From Sporocytophaga sp. (GTDB lineage: Bacteria; Bacteroidota; Bacteroidia; Cytophagales; Cytophagaceae), in the NCBI RefSeq assembly GCF_017745095.1, contig NZ_JAGHZZ010000008.1, positions 49,781 to 113,780 of the forward strand: a DNA stretch of 64,000 nucleotides, given 5' to 3'. The translations under genes were made by a program, and so were the position numbers. Shown in pieces: positions 25,759 to 35,330 of this stretch. How positions within the stretch are numbered: position 1 is the stretch's first letter; every line of letters starts with the position of its first letter. Under the pieces are notes generated by a model. The model worked only from the letters and a program-made list of their open reading frames with translations, was not told the origin of the DNA and searched no databases.

Positions 25759-27105
25759 ATGTTTAATAAAATATTAATAGCAAACAGAGGCGAAATTGCT
25801 ATGCGTGTTATCCGCGCTTGCAAGGAAATGAAAATTAAAACTGTTGCTATATACTCAACCGCTGACAAAGACAGCCTTCATGTGCGTTTCGCTGATGAGG
25901 CGGTTTGTATTGGTGCTGCACCTTCATCCAAATCATATTTAAGTATTCCCAATATCATTGCTGCTGCTGAAATTACAAACGCAGACGCAATACACCCAGG
26001 CTATGGCTTCCTTTCTGAAAATGCAGAATTTTCTAAAATATGTGAAGACTATGGCATTAAATTTATCGGTGCCAGCGCAGCCATGATCAATGCTATGGGT
26101 GATAAATCCTCAGCTAAAGCAACCATGAAAAAAGCTGGCGTACCTACTATTCCTGGATCAGAAGGTTTGCTGGAATCAATGGATGAGGGTATCAAACTTG
26201 CCAACAAAATAAAATACCCAGTTATACTTAAAGCAACTGCTGGTGGTGGCGGAAAAGGTATGCGTATCGTGCGTAATGATGCTGATTTCAAAAAAGCATG
26301 GGTAGATGCAAAAACCGAAGCAGGTGCTGCTTTCGGTAATGATGGCCTGTATCTTGAAAAATTTATTGAAGAACCAAGACACATAGAAATTCAAATACTT
26401 GGCGACAGATACGGCAAAGCTATCCACCTTTCTGAAAGAGATTGTTCTATCCAAAGAAGACATCAGAAACTGGTGGAAGAAACACCATCACCGGTTATCA
26501 CTGAAAGACTAAGAACTAAAATGGGTGAGGCTGCTGTAAAAGGCGCCAAAGCTATAAAATATGAAGGTGCCGGAACTATTGAATTCCTAGTAGATAAAAA
26601 CGGTGATTTCTATTTTATGGAAATGAATACCCGTATCCAGGTAGAACATACTATTACTGAAGAGGTAACTGGTGTTGACTTGGTAAAAGAGCAAATTAAA
26701 GTAGCTGCTGGTGGTGCTATCCCAAATAAAAACTTTATCCCTGGTAGATATTCAATAGAATGTCGTATCAATGCGGAAGATCCTGCTAATGGCTTCAGAC
26801 CGAACCCAGGTAAGATCACAAACTTTCACCTTCCTGGCGGATATGGTGTAAGGGTTGATACACATTGCTACAATGGATATACAATTCCTCCAAACTATGA
26901 CTCGATGATTGGAAAGCTTATTGCAAGCGGCTCAACAAGAGAAGAGGCTTTGGCAAGAATGAAAAGGGCTTTGGAAGAGTTTGTCATTGAAGGTGTTAAA
27001 ACAACAATTCCATTTCATATAAAGTTAATGGAAGACCCTCAGTTCCAATCAGGGAAATTCAACACTGCTTTCCTTGAAACTTTTGACTTTTCAAAATTGA
27101 AATAA
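25759..27105 (+). CDS. accC: Acetyl-CoA carboxylase biotin carboxylase subunit AccC
   Basis: ATP-dependent carboxylation of the biotin on AccB. The 448-aa protein has the biotin-carboxylase N-domain ([33 protein letters not shown]), the ATP-grasp domain with the Gly-rich loop [11 protein letters not shown], and the catalytic [15 protein letters not shown]. No BCCP domain is fused. The 79-bp gap after accB holds a terminator, and no clear promoter box was seen before this gene. Confidence 0.96.
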   Translation: MFNKILIANRGEIAMRVIRACKEMKIKTVAIYSTADKDSLHVRFADEAVCIGAAPSSKSYLSIPNIIAAAEITNADAIHPGYGFLSENAEFSKICEDYGIKFIGASAAMINAMGDKSSAKATMKKAGVPTIPGSEGLLESMDEGIKLANKIKYPVILKATAGGGGKGMRIVRNDADFKKAWVDAKTEAGAAFGNDGLYLEKFIEEPRHIEIQILGDRYGKAIHLSERDCSIQRRHQKLVEETPSPVITERLRTKMGEAAVKGAKAIKYEGAGTIEFLVDKNGDFYFMEMNTRIQVEHTITEEVTGVDLVKEQIKVAAGGAIPNKNFIPGRYSIECRINAEDPANGFRPNPGKITNFHLPGGYGVRVDTHCYNGYTIPPNYDSMIGKLIASGSTREEALARMKRALEEFVIEGVKTTIPFHIKLMEDPQFQSGKFNTAFLETFDFSKLK

Positions 27106-27115
27106 AAATTATCTT

Positions 27116-27152
27116 AAAAGGAAGCTGCTCTAATAGCAGCTTCTCCTTTTTT
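27116..27152 (+). terminator. Terminator after accC
   Basis: AAGGAAGCTGCT pairs with AGCAGCTTCTCCTT (with a small bulge) across CTAAT and runs into T6. It ends the fatty-acid cluster. Confidence 0.8.
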
Positions 27153-27199
27153 GGTTACATTCATTCTTAAGAAGGTATTTACAATAAAATTTGCCCCTG

Positions 27200-27916
27200 A
27201 TGAAGATCACTCAAAGCTTCAAATTCTTAAGACCTTTTTTTTTACTTTCTTTGATTATTATTGCTTTTAATGCCCAATCTCAGGATTCTCCCAAGCATTT
27301 TATTGAGGCAGGCATCAGCCCAAGTTCCTATAGAGGAGATCTGAACAACTCTTTCCAGCAATGGACTGCGATATATAATGCAGGTATTAAATTCTATAAG
27401 AAAAAAAGATTCAATGGTAGTTTAAATCTCTTTGCCGGAAATATCACGGGCCAAAATGGTAGGTATGAATTTAATCCGGACCTTAATCCCTCCCCTACTC
27501 CAAATACTTATTTCAAAACTACTGTTATAGGTGTTAATTATGATTTGCAGCTCAACTTGATAAAAAGAAAATGGGGATGCATTTTCATAAGTCAAGGTAT
27601 TGGTCTTATGCGCTTTACTCCAAAAGATCAGAATAACGACAAACTGCAAAATAAACTCAGCACAAGGGCAAAAGGTGAAGATTACAACAACATGACCTTC
27701 GTATTTCCGACAAAAATAGGAGCTATGTTTTTTCTTCCATCCTGGTATGCCATTAGTTTACAAGCCGGTTACCTGAACCCTACATCTGATTATCTTGATA
27801 ACATCAGTAATTGGGGAGTAAGGAAGAAAAAAGACAATATCCTCACGATAAAGTTAAGCGTATTTATTCCGTTAAATTCAAACAAATCCGGAACTTCTCC
27901 GGCTACTTCAAAATAA
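27200..27916 (+). CDS. Outer-membrane beta-barrel-like protein
   Basis: A 238-aa secreted protein of unknown role. Residues 1-28 are a signal peptide (basic start, then PFFLLSLIIIAFNAQSQ). The mature part alternates aromatic and polar residues in strand-like segments (for example KFYKKKRFNGSLNLFAGNI, VGIGVNYDLQL-type strands, and WYAISLQAGYL), typical of small 8-stranded Bacteroidetes outer-membrane proteins. A TTG at 27191 extends the frame by three residues but the ATG at 27200 gives the normal signal peptide. The tail after residue 225 is Ser/Thr-rich. Ligand unknown. Confidence 0.7.
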   Translation: MKITQSFKFLRPFFLLSLIIIAFNAQSQDSPKHFIEAGISPSSYRGDLNNSFQQWTAIYNAGIKFYKKKRFNGSLNLFAGNITGQNGRYEFNPDLNPSPTPNTYFKTTVIGVNYDLQLNLIKRKWGCIFISQGIGLMRFTPKDQNNDKLQNKLSTRAKGEDYNNMTFVFPTKIGAMFFLPSWYAISLQAGYLNPTSDYLDNISNWGVRKKKDNILTIKLSVFIPLNSNKSGTSPATSK

Positions 27917-27929
27917 TAAAATTGAAAAG

Positions 27930-28165
27930 TTGGAATATATATTAAATTTAACCGGGTGGATCGGTGCCATAGAAGTATTGATTGCTTATTTTCTTATTTC
28001 CACTAACAGAGTTACACCGGAAACAATTTCGTATCAGTTGCTCAATGCTACAGGCGCTGTATTCTTGATCATAAACACCATATACCTATAAATATTATAT
28101 GGACAGCAGTTGCACTTTTTAATCTTGTAAAATCAAAAGTGAATAAGAAATCCGAAGCACGTTAA
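27930..28165 (+). pseudogene. Small CBU_0592-like membrane protein, broken by frameshift/deletion
   Basis: From TTG at 27930 the frame encodes LNLTGWIGAIEVLIAYFL and later YQLLNATGAVFLIINTIYL, the first two helices of a small CBU_0592-type membrane protein, and stops at 28089-28091. Directly after, in another frame, NIIWTAVALFNLVKSKV runs to a TAA at 28163-28165 and supplies the expected last helix and basic tail. Relatives have a short loop (tyrosine, Gly, Pro-Ser type) between these parts, so about 20 bp seem to be missing near 28085. The end overlaps the convergent DUF3109 gene by a few bases. A sequencing error is the main alternative. Confidence 0.65.
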
Positions 28166-28722
28166 ATTTTCTCTATTGTTTTAACCAGAGAATTATACCA
28201 ATCTTCTCCATATTTTCTGATCAGGGGATCTTTTAAAAATTTATATATTGGTACCTGTAATGATTCCCCATTGCTGCATGCCGGACTGCAGATATTCCAT
28301 CTGTCATAGTTCAATGCATCATAATGATCATATTTGGTAATTCTTATAGGATACAGATGACATGAAATTGGTTTTTTATAATCAACCTTCCCCATCAGAT
28401 ATGCCTTTTCAATTCCACATTTCAAAATACCTTTTTCATAAATAGCATAGGCACACTCCCTGTTTTTAATAGTTGGCGTAGTCAGATCTCCATCACTGTC
28501 AAGCACAGTTAACCCTTGCCCTTCAATTGCCTTTATTCCTTCTGCTGACAAATATGGTTTTACTTTATCATAAATCTGCTCCAGGATTGCTCCTTCTTCC
28601 ACTTCCAGTGGGGCACCGGCATCGCCCTCCACACAGCAAGCCCCCTTACATTTAATGAGATCACAAACAAAATATTTCTCTGCGATATCGTCGCTAATTA
28701 CCGTATTTCCCTGTACTATCAC
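28162..28722 (-). CDS. DUF3109 cysteine-cluster protein
   Basis: A 186-aa protein of the DUF3109 family, widespread in Bacteroidetes, related in style to YkgJ Zn/Fe-S cluster proteins. Cysteines are arranged as [11 protein letters not shown] (about 20-30), REC and KCG in the middle, ISCHLYP, and ICSPAC near 148-153, enough for a metal cluster. It is predicted cytoplasmic. The start is GTG at 28722 ([11 protein letters not shown]). Function is unknown; a redox or metal-storage role is inferred only from the cysteines. Confidence 0.85.
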   Translation of the reverse strand: MIVQGNTVISDDIAEKYFVCDLIKCKGACCVEGDAGAPLEVEEGAILEQIYDKVKPYLSAEGIKAIEGQGLTVLDSDGDLTTPTIKNRECAYAIYEKGILKCGIEKAYLMGKVDYKKPISCHLYPIRITKYDHYDALNYDRWNICSPACSNGESLQVPIYKFLKDPLIRKYGEDWYNSLVKTIEKI

Positions 28723-28836
28723 TTGATTTGCTTTTTACCTCCAACTGTTTTTTCAACTGAAGAATTCAAAATTAAATAATTATTCCCCAAATATCCGGAT
28801 CAAATTCACTTATCCTAATATTTTACTGGATTAGAA

Positions 28837-29553
28837 CTAGCTGGAAATCGCACAGGTTGTATTTAAACAACTTACAACAGCTTTGAAATCAATAAAATTA
28901 TCAAATACAACTGATGCCCCATGATCATATAATATTTGCTTATTTTTTGCACCAATGCCTATAAAACCAAGATTTGCACTTTTAGCTGTCTGCAAATCCC
29001 ATAAGCCATCGCCCAATGCTATAACCTTATTAAACCTTTCATTTCCAAAATATCCCATTGCCTTTTTCATCGAAGCCTCTACTATTTCCTCTCTGGTTTG
29101 GAGTTTATCAGAACAAACAAGTAGGGAATCTTTTAAAGGGAAACCAGTATGTTCCAGTTTTAGCAAAGCAGGCTTTTCCAAAGACCCTGTTGCATAAACC
29201 AATGCAAAATCAGTCTCAAATAAAATATAATTTACAAATTTTAATGCCCCATCTATCTCCGCAATAGATTTACCATCAATCTCTTTTTGAATTTCCTGGT
29301 ATAAAGCATGATTAAAATTCATAATATCAGTTTCTGTGCAGGGACAGTTCTGATTGGATTCAAAAATTGTCTTAAAGATAAATGAATCGGTATGGTGTTG
29401 ATATCCTGAAAAATTATTGTCATATTTTGTAATTCCGGAATTTTTCAGTGCTTTCCTAAACCCTGCCTGGTGTATAAATACAGAATCGGTTAACGTGCCA
29501 TCAATATCAAAAATCAATAAATTTTCTTTTTTGGGGAAAGACTTCAATTCCAT
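28837..29553 (-). CDS. HAD-family hydrolase (phosphoglycolate phosphatase-like)
   Basis: A 238-aa haloacid dehalogenase-type phosphatase. Motif I is FDIDGTLTDS with the nucleophile and acid/base Asp pair, motif II is in YATGSLEKPA, and motifs III/IV are the Lys region before ALGDGLWDLQTA. A helical cap lies between about residues 25 and 95. The chosen start is ATG at 29553 (MELKSFPKKEN); the longer frame to 29592 adds 13 residues that read as non-coding. Substrate is unknown. Confidence 0.82.
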   Translation of the reverse strand: MELKSFPKKENLLIFDIDGTLTDSVFIHQAGFRKALKNSGITKYDNNFSGYQHHTDSFIFKTIFESNQNCPCTETDIMNFNHALYQEIQKEIDGKSIAEIDGALKFVNYILFETDFALVYATGSLEKPALLKLEHTGFPLKDSLLVCSDKLQTREEIVEASMKKAMGYFGNERFNKVIALGDGLWDLQTAKSANLGFIGIGAKNKQILYDHGASVVFDNFIDFKAVVSCLNTTCAISS

Positions 29554-29861
29554 AAACAACAATATAATATTGAAAATCAAACAATTAAACAAATTAAATA
29601 AAAATATCTCCTGTCAATTTGACTATAAAAGCAGAGAAACCAATCTATTTCAGAAGATGTTTTCTATTAGGTACTGAAAAGTCTGGAATAAATAATTTTA
29701 TTAGGGAAAATATTAATCTATCCCTTAAATTAAAAAATTATCAACTCCTTACATCCTACTCCCTCTCCGGATTCAAAAATATAAGTTTTTCAGAATTCAA
29801 ACTTTAAATGGGATTTGAAGAGAAATATATTGTAAATTGCAAACTAGATTAGCAAGCCCAA
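29554..29861. other. Intergenic region with no gene seen
   Basis: About 300 bp of AT-rich sequence between the divergent HAD hydrolase and pcrA genes. I see no RNA gene, repeat or hairpin with a T-run. It must hold both promoters; TAAATTGC at about 29833 resembles but does not match the TAnnTTTG box. Confidence 0.4.
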
Positions 29862-32120
29862 ATGGATTATATAGAAAGCCTTAATCCCTCCCAAAAAGAC
29901 GCTGTTATAAATACTGAAGGCCCAAGCATGATTATTGCTGGTGCTGGTTCTGGTAAAACCAGAGTATTAACCTTCAGGATCGCAAACCTTATACAAAAAG
30001 GGGTAGATCCGTTTAATATCCTCTCTTTGACCTTTACCAATAAGGCCGCAAAGGAAATGCGAGAGAGAATTGAAAAGGTTGTAGGTCCGGAAGCCAGGGG
30101 ACTTTGGATGGGAACCTTTCACTCAGTATTCGCCAGAATTTTAAGAGCAGAAGCAGAGAAAATAGGATATACAAGTAATTTTACAATTTACGATTCGGAC
30201 GATTCAAAAACGCTAATTAAGCAAATCGTCAAAGAGCAATATCTTGACGAGAAGCTTTATAAACCAAGTACCGTTTTAGCCCGGATTTCAGGAGCCAAAA
30301 ACCGTCTGATCTCAGCTCAGGAATATCTTAACAATCCTCATTTTATGGCGGATGATGCTTCAGCTATGAGACCAGAGATGGGGAAATTGTACAAACTATA
30401 CCAAGACAGATGCTTCAAAGCAGGAGCAATGGATTTTGATGACTTGCTTTTTAACACAAATATTCTGTTTAAAAACCATATCGATGTGGTTAATAAATAC
30501 CAGAATATTTTCAAATATGTGCTGGTAGATGAGTTTCAGGATACAAACCTAAGTCAGTATAGTATAACCAAAAAGCTTTCAGCAAAAAATCGTAATATTT
30601 GTGTAGTTGGTGATGATGCTCAGAGTATTTACGCGTTTCGTGGAGCTGACATTCAAAATATTCTGAACTTTGAAAAAGATTATCCTGAATTACAGGTATA
30701 CAAACTGGAACAAAACTACAGGTCTACTAAAGTTATTGTTAACGCAGCTAACTCTGTAATAGGTAAAAATAAAGCCCAGCTAAAGAAAAACGTTTTTACA
30801 GAAAACGAAACAGGTAAGCTGATAGAAATCATCAAAGCTACGTCTGACAATGAAGAAGGACGAATGGTCGCTACCGCCATTTTTGAAGAAAAAATGGCTC
30901 ACCAGCTTAAGAATAAAGATTTTGCAATCCTTTACAGGACTAATTCTCAATCAAGAGCATTTGAAGAGGCTTTGAGGAGAATGAATCTTAAATACAAAGT
31001 GGTTGGCGGTTTGTCTTTCTATCAAAGAAAGGAGATTAAAGACCTTGTTGCATATTTAAGGTTTACCCTTAACCCTAATGACGAACAAGCTTTAAGAAGA
31101 ATTATCAACTATCCTAAGAGAGGAATTGGTGATACTACGGTATCTAAACTATTGGTTACAGCTGAAGAGCAAGGAGCCTCACTTTGGGATGTATTGAATA
31201 ATGTACATTCAGTTATACCCGGAAGAGCTGCAGCAGCCATTGAAGGATTTGTAGTACAGATTAAAAATTACATGCGCCTTGCAGAAAACAAGGATGCCTT
31301 TGAAACGGCAATTGAAGTGGCTCAGTCTTCAGGAATCCTGAAAGAATTATACGAAGATAAAACTGTTGAAGGACTAAGCAGGTATGAAAACGTTCAAGAG
31401 CTTTTGAATGGTATTAAGGAATTTGTAGACAACCCAAATATTGAGGATAAAAAGTTAGGTTCTTTCCTTCAGGAAATATCTCTTTTGACAGATATCGAAG
31501 AGGAAAAGGACAAAGACAATGACTTTATTGTTCTTATGACCATTCACTCAGCAAAAGGACTGGAGTTTAAGAGTGTTTACATAGTGGGGATGGAGGAAGA
31601 ACTGTTCCCTTCCCAGATGATGTTAAGCAGCAGAGCTGATCTGGAAGAAGAAAGAAGGTTATTCTACGTAGCAATTACACGTGCGCAAAGTAATCTTTGT
31701 CTTTCTTTTGCAGCTACGAGATATCGTTTCGGCAGATTGAAAGAATGTGAGCCTAGCAGATTCTTAAATGAATTAGACCCTCAATACCTGAATATCAGCA
31801 GAAGAGCAAGACCGGAGCCGAGTGCAGCACCAACTGCAGCAACAACATCTTCCTCTCAGGTTATAAAAGCTAAACCAAAAACCGCTTCACCGGTTTTAAG
31901 TAAACCAAAGAGTAACTACGTCCCTTCTCCGGATTTTAAACCTAGTGATACTTCACAGTTAAAGGCGGGAATGAGAGTAGAACACCTCAAATTTGGATAT
32001 GGTACGGTAAAAGCGATGGATGTATCAGGAACTGACCGAAAAGCCATCATTGAATTTAACGACCATGGTGAAAAGACACTTATTTTAAGTTTCGCTAAAC
32101 TAAAAATTCACACTACATAG
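29862..32120 (+). CDS. pcrA: ATP-dependent DNA helicase PcrA/UvrD
   Basis: A 752-aa superfamily 1 3'-5' helicase used in repair and replication. Motifs run in order: Q-motif LNPSQKDAV, Walker A GAGSGKT (27-33), FTNKAAKEM (Ia), VDEFQDTN (II), GDDAQSIYAFRGAD (III), LEQNYRS (IV), TIHSAKGLEF (V) and FYVAITRAQ (VI). The C-terminus has a Pro/Ala/Ser-rich linker (about 650-690) and a final barrel-like segment with VEHLKFGYGTV, typical of PcrA's RNA-polymerase-binding tail. DUF4290 and murA genes follow on the same strand. Confidence 0.96.
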   Translation: MDYIESLNPSQKDAVINTEGPSMIIAGAGSGKTRVLTFRIANLIQKGVDPFNILSLTFTNKAAKEMRERIEKVVGPEARGLWMGTFHSVFARILRAEAEKIGYTSNFTIYDSDDSKTLIKQIVKEQYLDEKLYKPSTVLARISGAKNRLISAQEYLNNPHFMADDASAMRPEMGKLYKLYQDRCFKAGAMDFDDLLFNTNILFKNHIDVVNKYQNIFKYVLVDEFQDTNLSQYSITKKLSAKNRNICVVGDDAQSIYAFRGADIQNILNFEKDYPELQVYKLEQNYRSTKVIVNAANSVIGKNKAQLKKNVFTENETGKLIEIIKATSDNEEGRMVATAIFEEKMAHQLKNKDFAILYRTNSQSRAFEEALRRMNLKYKVVGGLSFYQRKEIKDLVAYLRFTLNPNDEQALRRIINYPKRGIGDTTVSKLLVTAEEQGASLWDVLNNVHSVIPGRAAAAIEGFVVQIKNYMRLAENKDAFETAIEVAQSSGILKELYEDKTVEGLSRYENVQELLNGIKEFVDNPNIEDKKLGSFLQEISLLTDIEEEKDKDNDFIVLMTIHSAKGLEFKSVYIVGMEEELFPSQMMLSSRADLEEERRLFYVAITRAQSNLCLSFAATRYRFGRLKECEPSRFLNELDPQYLNISRRARPEPSAAPTAATTSSSQVIKAKPKTASPVLSKPKSNYVPSPDFKPSDTSQLKAGMRVEHLKFGYGTVKAMDVSGTDRKAIIEFNDHGEKTLILSFAKLKIHTT

Positions 32121-32159
32121 TATAAATATATTTTTAAGCACGCAATCTAACACTACATT

Positions 32160-32909
32160 ATGGAGATACCAGATCCTTCAACAGGCATTGTTTTAAAAGA
32201 ATACGGAAGAAATATTCAAAAGCTTGTTGATTATGTGATAAGCATACCAGACCGCGAAGAGAGAGGACGATATGCCAAAACGCTTATCGAGCTAATGAAA
32301 CAGATAAATCCAAACATGAGAGATACCCAGGATTTCGGAAAGCTTTGGGACCATCTTTACATCATGTCTGATTTCAAACTCGATGTAGAAACTCCTTTTC
32401 CAATGCCTGAAAAATCTTTGCTTGGGAAAAGACCAATGACCGTTGGCTATAATAACAACCTCCTTTATTATAAACATTACGGAAAGAATATAGAATTGCT
32501 AATTGCAAAAGCATTGCAACTGGAGGATAAAGATGATCAGGAAGCTGCTATAATCTATATAGGTAAGCTTATGAAAAGATTTTATCAAACCTGGAATAAA
32601 GAAAACATTACAGACGATATTATCATAGAGCAGCTTATTACAATGTCTAAAAACAAGCTGCCAATCAATGCTGAAAAAATCAAAGCTAATAATCTTTTCG
32701 ACTCCCACGTAAAAGAAATGCGTGAGCCAAAGAACAGCAACCAGAGTGGTGGCAGTTCAAATGGCAATGGATACAAAAGAGAATTCCGTGGCAGAGATAA
32801 CAGTAGAGACAACAATAGAGAATACAGAGACAATAGAGGAGACAGAGGGGATAGAGATAGGGATAACAGAGACAACAAATACTCTAAGGATAAAAGAAGA
32901 AAAAATTAA
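32160..32909 (+). CDS. DUF4290 protein with Arg/Asp/Asn-rich tail
   Basis: A 249-aa Bacteroidetes-specific protein. Residues 1-185 form the helical DUF4290 domain (EYGRNIQKLVDYVI, later LLYYKHYGKNIELLI as a second similar segment, hinting at an internal duplication). From about residue 195 the chain becomes disordered: Asn/Ser/Gly, then repeated RD, RG, RE and DN units to the end (KDKRRKN). Such tails often bind RNA or drive condensation, but nothing here proves it. It ends 3 bp before murA (TAAGGAATG), so the two are almost certainly cotranscribed; the family is commonly beside murA. Confidence 0.85.
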   Translation: MEIPDPSTGIVLKEYGRNIQKLVDYVISIPDREERGRYAKTLIELMKQINPNMRDTQDFGKLWDHLYIMSDFKLDVETPFPMPEKSLLGKRPMTVGYNNNLLYYKHYGKNIELLIAKALQLEDKDDQEAAIIYIGKLMKRFYQTWNKENITDDIIIEQLITMSKNKLPINAEKIKANNLFDSHVKEMREPKNSNQSGGSSNGNGYKREFRGRDNSRDNNREYRDNRGDRGDRDRDNRDNKYSKDKRRKN

Positions 32910-32912
32910 GGA

Positions 32913-34220
32913 ATGGCTTCATTTGAAATTATTGGTGGTAAACGTCTTAAAGGAGACATTTACCCTCAGGGAGCTAAAAACGAAGCGCTTCAAATCCTTT
33001 GTGCTGTTTTATTAACTCCGGAACCTGTTACTATTCATAATGTACCGGACATTATTGATGTTAACAAACTCATTGAATTACTAAAAGATTTTGGTGTAAA
33101 AATAGATAAGACTGGGGAGTCTACCTATTTGTTCGAAGCCCAAAATGTCAATATTGACTTTTTAGAAACTGATACTTTTAAGAAAAAAGCAGCAGCACTA
33201 AGAGGCTCTATAATGATCCTTGGTCCGCTACTCGCCAGATTCGGAAAGGCTAAAATGCCCAAGCCAGGAGGAGATAAAATCGGACGTCGAAGACTTGATA
33301 CCCACTTTCTCGGTCTTGAACAATTGGGAGCTAAATTCTCCTATGATTCCGGAGATAGTTTTTATCAAATCGATGCAAGTAATCTTAAAGGATGCTATAT
33401 GCTTCTTGACGAGGCATCAGTAACCGGAACTGCCAATGTAGTAATGGCTGCTGTTCTTGCAAAAGGTAAAACCACAATTTATAATGCAGCTTGCGAACCA
33501 TATCTGCAGCAACTTTGCTCCATGCTCAACCGCATGGGAGCAAAAATTAGCGGTATCGGATCTAATCTTCTTACCATAGAAGGAGTTGATTCTTTAGGAG
33601 GCACCACACATACTATACTTCCTGACATGATTGAAATAGGAAGTTTTATTGGTATGGCCGGAATGACCAGTTCAGAGGTTACAATTAAAAATTGTAGAAT
33701 CGATATGTTGGGAATTATCCCGACTATCTTCAGAAGACTGGGTATTAAAATGGAATTCAGAGGAGATGATATTTACATTCCTTCTCAGGATAGTTATGAA
33801 ATAGAAACGTTCATTGACGGTTCGATCCTTACAATATCAGATGCTATATGGCCAGGATTTACGCCTGACCTTATGAGTATTGCTTTGGTTGTAGCAACAC
33901 AGGCAAAAGGTTCAGCATTGATACACCAGAAAATGTTCGAAAGTCGTCTTTTCTTTGTTGACAAACTGATAGACATGGGTGCTCAGATAATACTTTGCGA
34001 CCCACATAGAGCAACAGTGATAGGTCTGAATAAACAAATTCCTCTTAGAGGAATACAGATGACATCACCAGATATCAGAGCTGGAGTAGCTTTGTTGATT
34101 GCAGCATTATCTGCGAATGGTAAAAGTACCATCCACAACATAGAACAGATAGACCGAGGGTATCAGAACATTGATACCAGACTAAATGCACTTGGAGCTG
34201 ATATAAGAAGAATTTCTTAA
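32913..34220 (+). CDS. murA: UDP-N-acetylglucosamine 1-carboxyvinyltransferase MurA (Asp variant)
   Basis: First committed step of peptidoglycan synthesis: transfer of enolpyruvate from PEP to UDP-GlcNAc. The 435-aa protein has Lys22-Asn23 (GAKNEAL), Arg97 (AALRGSI) and the catalytic loop PGGDKIGRRRLD. The position corresponding to E. coli Cys115, the residue alkylated by fosfomycin, is Asp121. Cys-to-Asp enzymes in other bacteria are active and fosfomycin-insensitive. A terminator follows. Confidence 0.95.
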   Translation: MASFEIIGGKRLKGDIYPQGAKNEALQILCAVLLTPEPVTIHNVPDIIDVNKLIELLKDFGVKIDKTGESTYLFEAQNVNIDFLETDTFKKKAAALRGSIMILGPLLARFGKAKMPKPGGDKIGRRRLDTHFLGLEQLGAKFSYDSGDSFYQIDASNLKGCYMLLDEASVTGTANVVMAAVLAKGKTTIYNAACEPYLQQLCSMLNRMGAKISGIGSNLLTIEGVDSLGGTTHTILPDMIEIGSFIGMAGMTSSEVTIKNCRIDMLGIIPTIFRRLGIKMEFRGDDIYIPSQDSYEIETFIDGSILTISDAIWPGFTPDLMSIALVVATQAKGSALIHQKMFESRLFFVDKLIDMGAQIILCDPHRATVIGLNKQIPLRGIQMTSPDIRAGVALLIAALSANGKSTIHNIEQIDRGYQNIDTRLNALGADIRRIS

Positions 34221-34235
34221 ATAATCTTTTTGTAC

Positions 34236-34263
34236 AAAGGAGCCGTTATATCGGCTCCTTTTT
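34236..34263 (+). terminator. Terminator after murA
   Basis: AAAGGAGCCG and CGGCTCCTTT form 10-bp arms around TTATAT and run into TTT. It ends the pcrA-DUF4290-murA run. Confidence 0.88.
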
Positions 34264-34272
34264 AATAATGAT

Positions 34273-34527
34273 ATGGAAATCAAAAGCAATAAACTAAGAA
34301 TCTTAATAGCCATAATCTTAATTCTTGTTTCTTACGTTTACTTTAGATTCATCACCTTTCTTCCAACCACTATATCATACGTACTTTATTTTGCACTCAT
34401 CTTAGTTTCGATCTTAATTGCCTTTATATCAAAGAGACGCGACGTCACTATTGGAATTTTATATGGTTTAACCTTTGTTCTGGTTTCTTTGATTTTTATC
34501 TTTACCTTTTTTACAGAAGAATTATAG
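34273..34527 (+). CDS. Small membrane protein of unknown function
   Basis: An 84-aa protein, almost wholly hydrophobic, with three predicted helices (about 9-26, 32-51 and 58-80) and a basic loop SKRRD. The start MEIKSNK puts the N-terminus inside. The frame begins ten bases past the murA terminator and ends 33 bp before the yebC gene. No family recognised; the membrane-protein composition rather than homology supports it. Confidence 0.55.
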   Translation: MEIKSNKLRILIAIILILVSYVYFRFITFLPTTISYVLYFALILVSILIAFISKRRDVTIGILYGLTFVLVSLIFIFTFFTEEL

Positions 34528-34560
34528 CAATAACTGATATTATTTTAAAAGTATATTACG

Positions 34561-35271
34561 ATGGGAAGAGCATTTGAATTCCGGAAAGCCCGAAAAATGA
34601 AAAGATGGGGACAAATGGCTAAGACATTTACCAGAATAGGTAAGGACATTGCCATGGCCGTTAAATCTGGCGGTCCCGACCCTACTACCAACTCAAGACT
34701 CCGTGCTTTGATCCAGAACGCCAAAGCTGCGAACATGCCTAAAGACAATGTCGAAAGGGCTATAAAAAAAGCTTCTTCTAAAGAACAGGAAGATTACAAA
34801 GAAGTAGTTTATGAAGGTTATGGGCCTTATGGAATTGCAATTGTAGTTGAAACTGCTACAGATAACCCTACAAGGACAGTTGCCAGTGTCAGAAGCTATT
34901 TCACAAGAAGCGGCGGATCCCTTGGCACTTCAGGTTCTCTTGATTTCCTTTTTGAAAGAAAATGTATCTTTAAAATCAAAAGCAGAGAAGACATCGATAT
35001 TGAAGAGCTGGAGCTAGAGCTGATAGATTTTGGCGCGGATGAAATAGGAGCTGATGAGAATGAAATTGTAATCTACGGAGCATTTGATGCTTATGGAAAA
35101 ATCCAGCAATTTCTTGAGGAAAAAGGATATGAGGTAATCAGTTCAGACTTTGAAAGAATACCCACTGACACAAAAGAATTAAATGAAGAACAGGAAGCAG
35201 AAATCGAAAAACTCCTTGGAAAGTTTGAAGAGGACGATGATGTTCAAAATGTTTTTCACAACATGAAATAA
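34561..35271 (+). CDS. YebC/PmpR-family regulator (TACO1-like)
   Basis: A 236-aa protein of the YebC family, reported as transcription regulators and, in some members, translation factors. The core KTFTRIGKDIAMAVKSGGPDP, NMPKDNVERAIKKA and VYEGYGPYGIAI matches the family throughout, and the acidic C-terminal third is usual. The N-terminus (MGRAFEFRKARKMKRW) differs from the GHSKWANI start of E. coli YebC, as in many Bacteroidetes copies. A bidirectional terminator separates it from dnaN. Confidence 0.92.
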   Translation: MGRAFEFRKARKMKRWGQMAKTFTRIGKDIAMAVKSGGPDPTTNSRLRALIQNAKAANMPKDNVERAIKKASSKEQEDYKEVVYEGYGPYGIAIVVETATDNPTRTVASVRSYFTRSGGSLGTSGSLDFLFERKCIFKIKSREDIDIEELELELIDFGADEIGADENEIVIYGAFDAYGKIQQFLEEKGYEVISSDFERIPTDTKELNEEQEAEIEKLLGKFEEDDDVQNVFHNMK

Positions 35272-35275
35272 ATAA

Positions 35276-35304
35276 AAAAGGCTGATCAGATTGACCAGCC
35301 TTTT
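35276..35304. terminator. Bidirectional terminator between yebC and dnaN
   Basis: AAAAGGCTG and CAGCCTTTT pair across an 11-nt loop, with A- and T-rich flanks on the two sides, serving both convergent genes. Confidence 0.8.
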
Positions 35305-35330
35305 CTTTTATAACACTATTAACTCACAAT

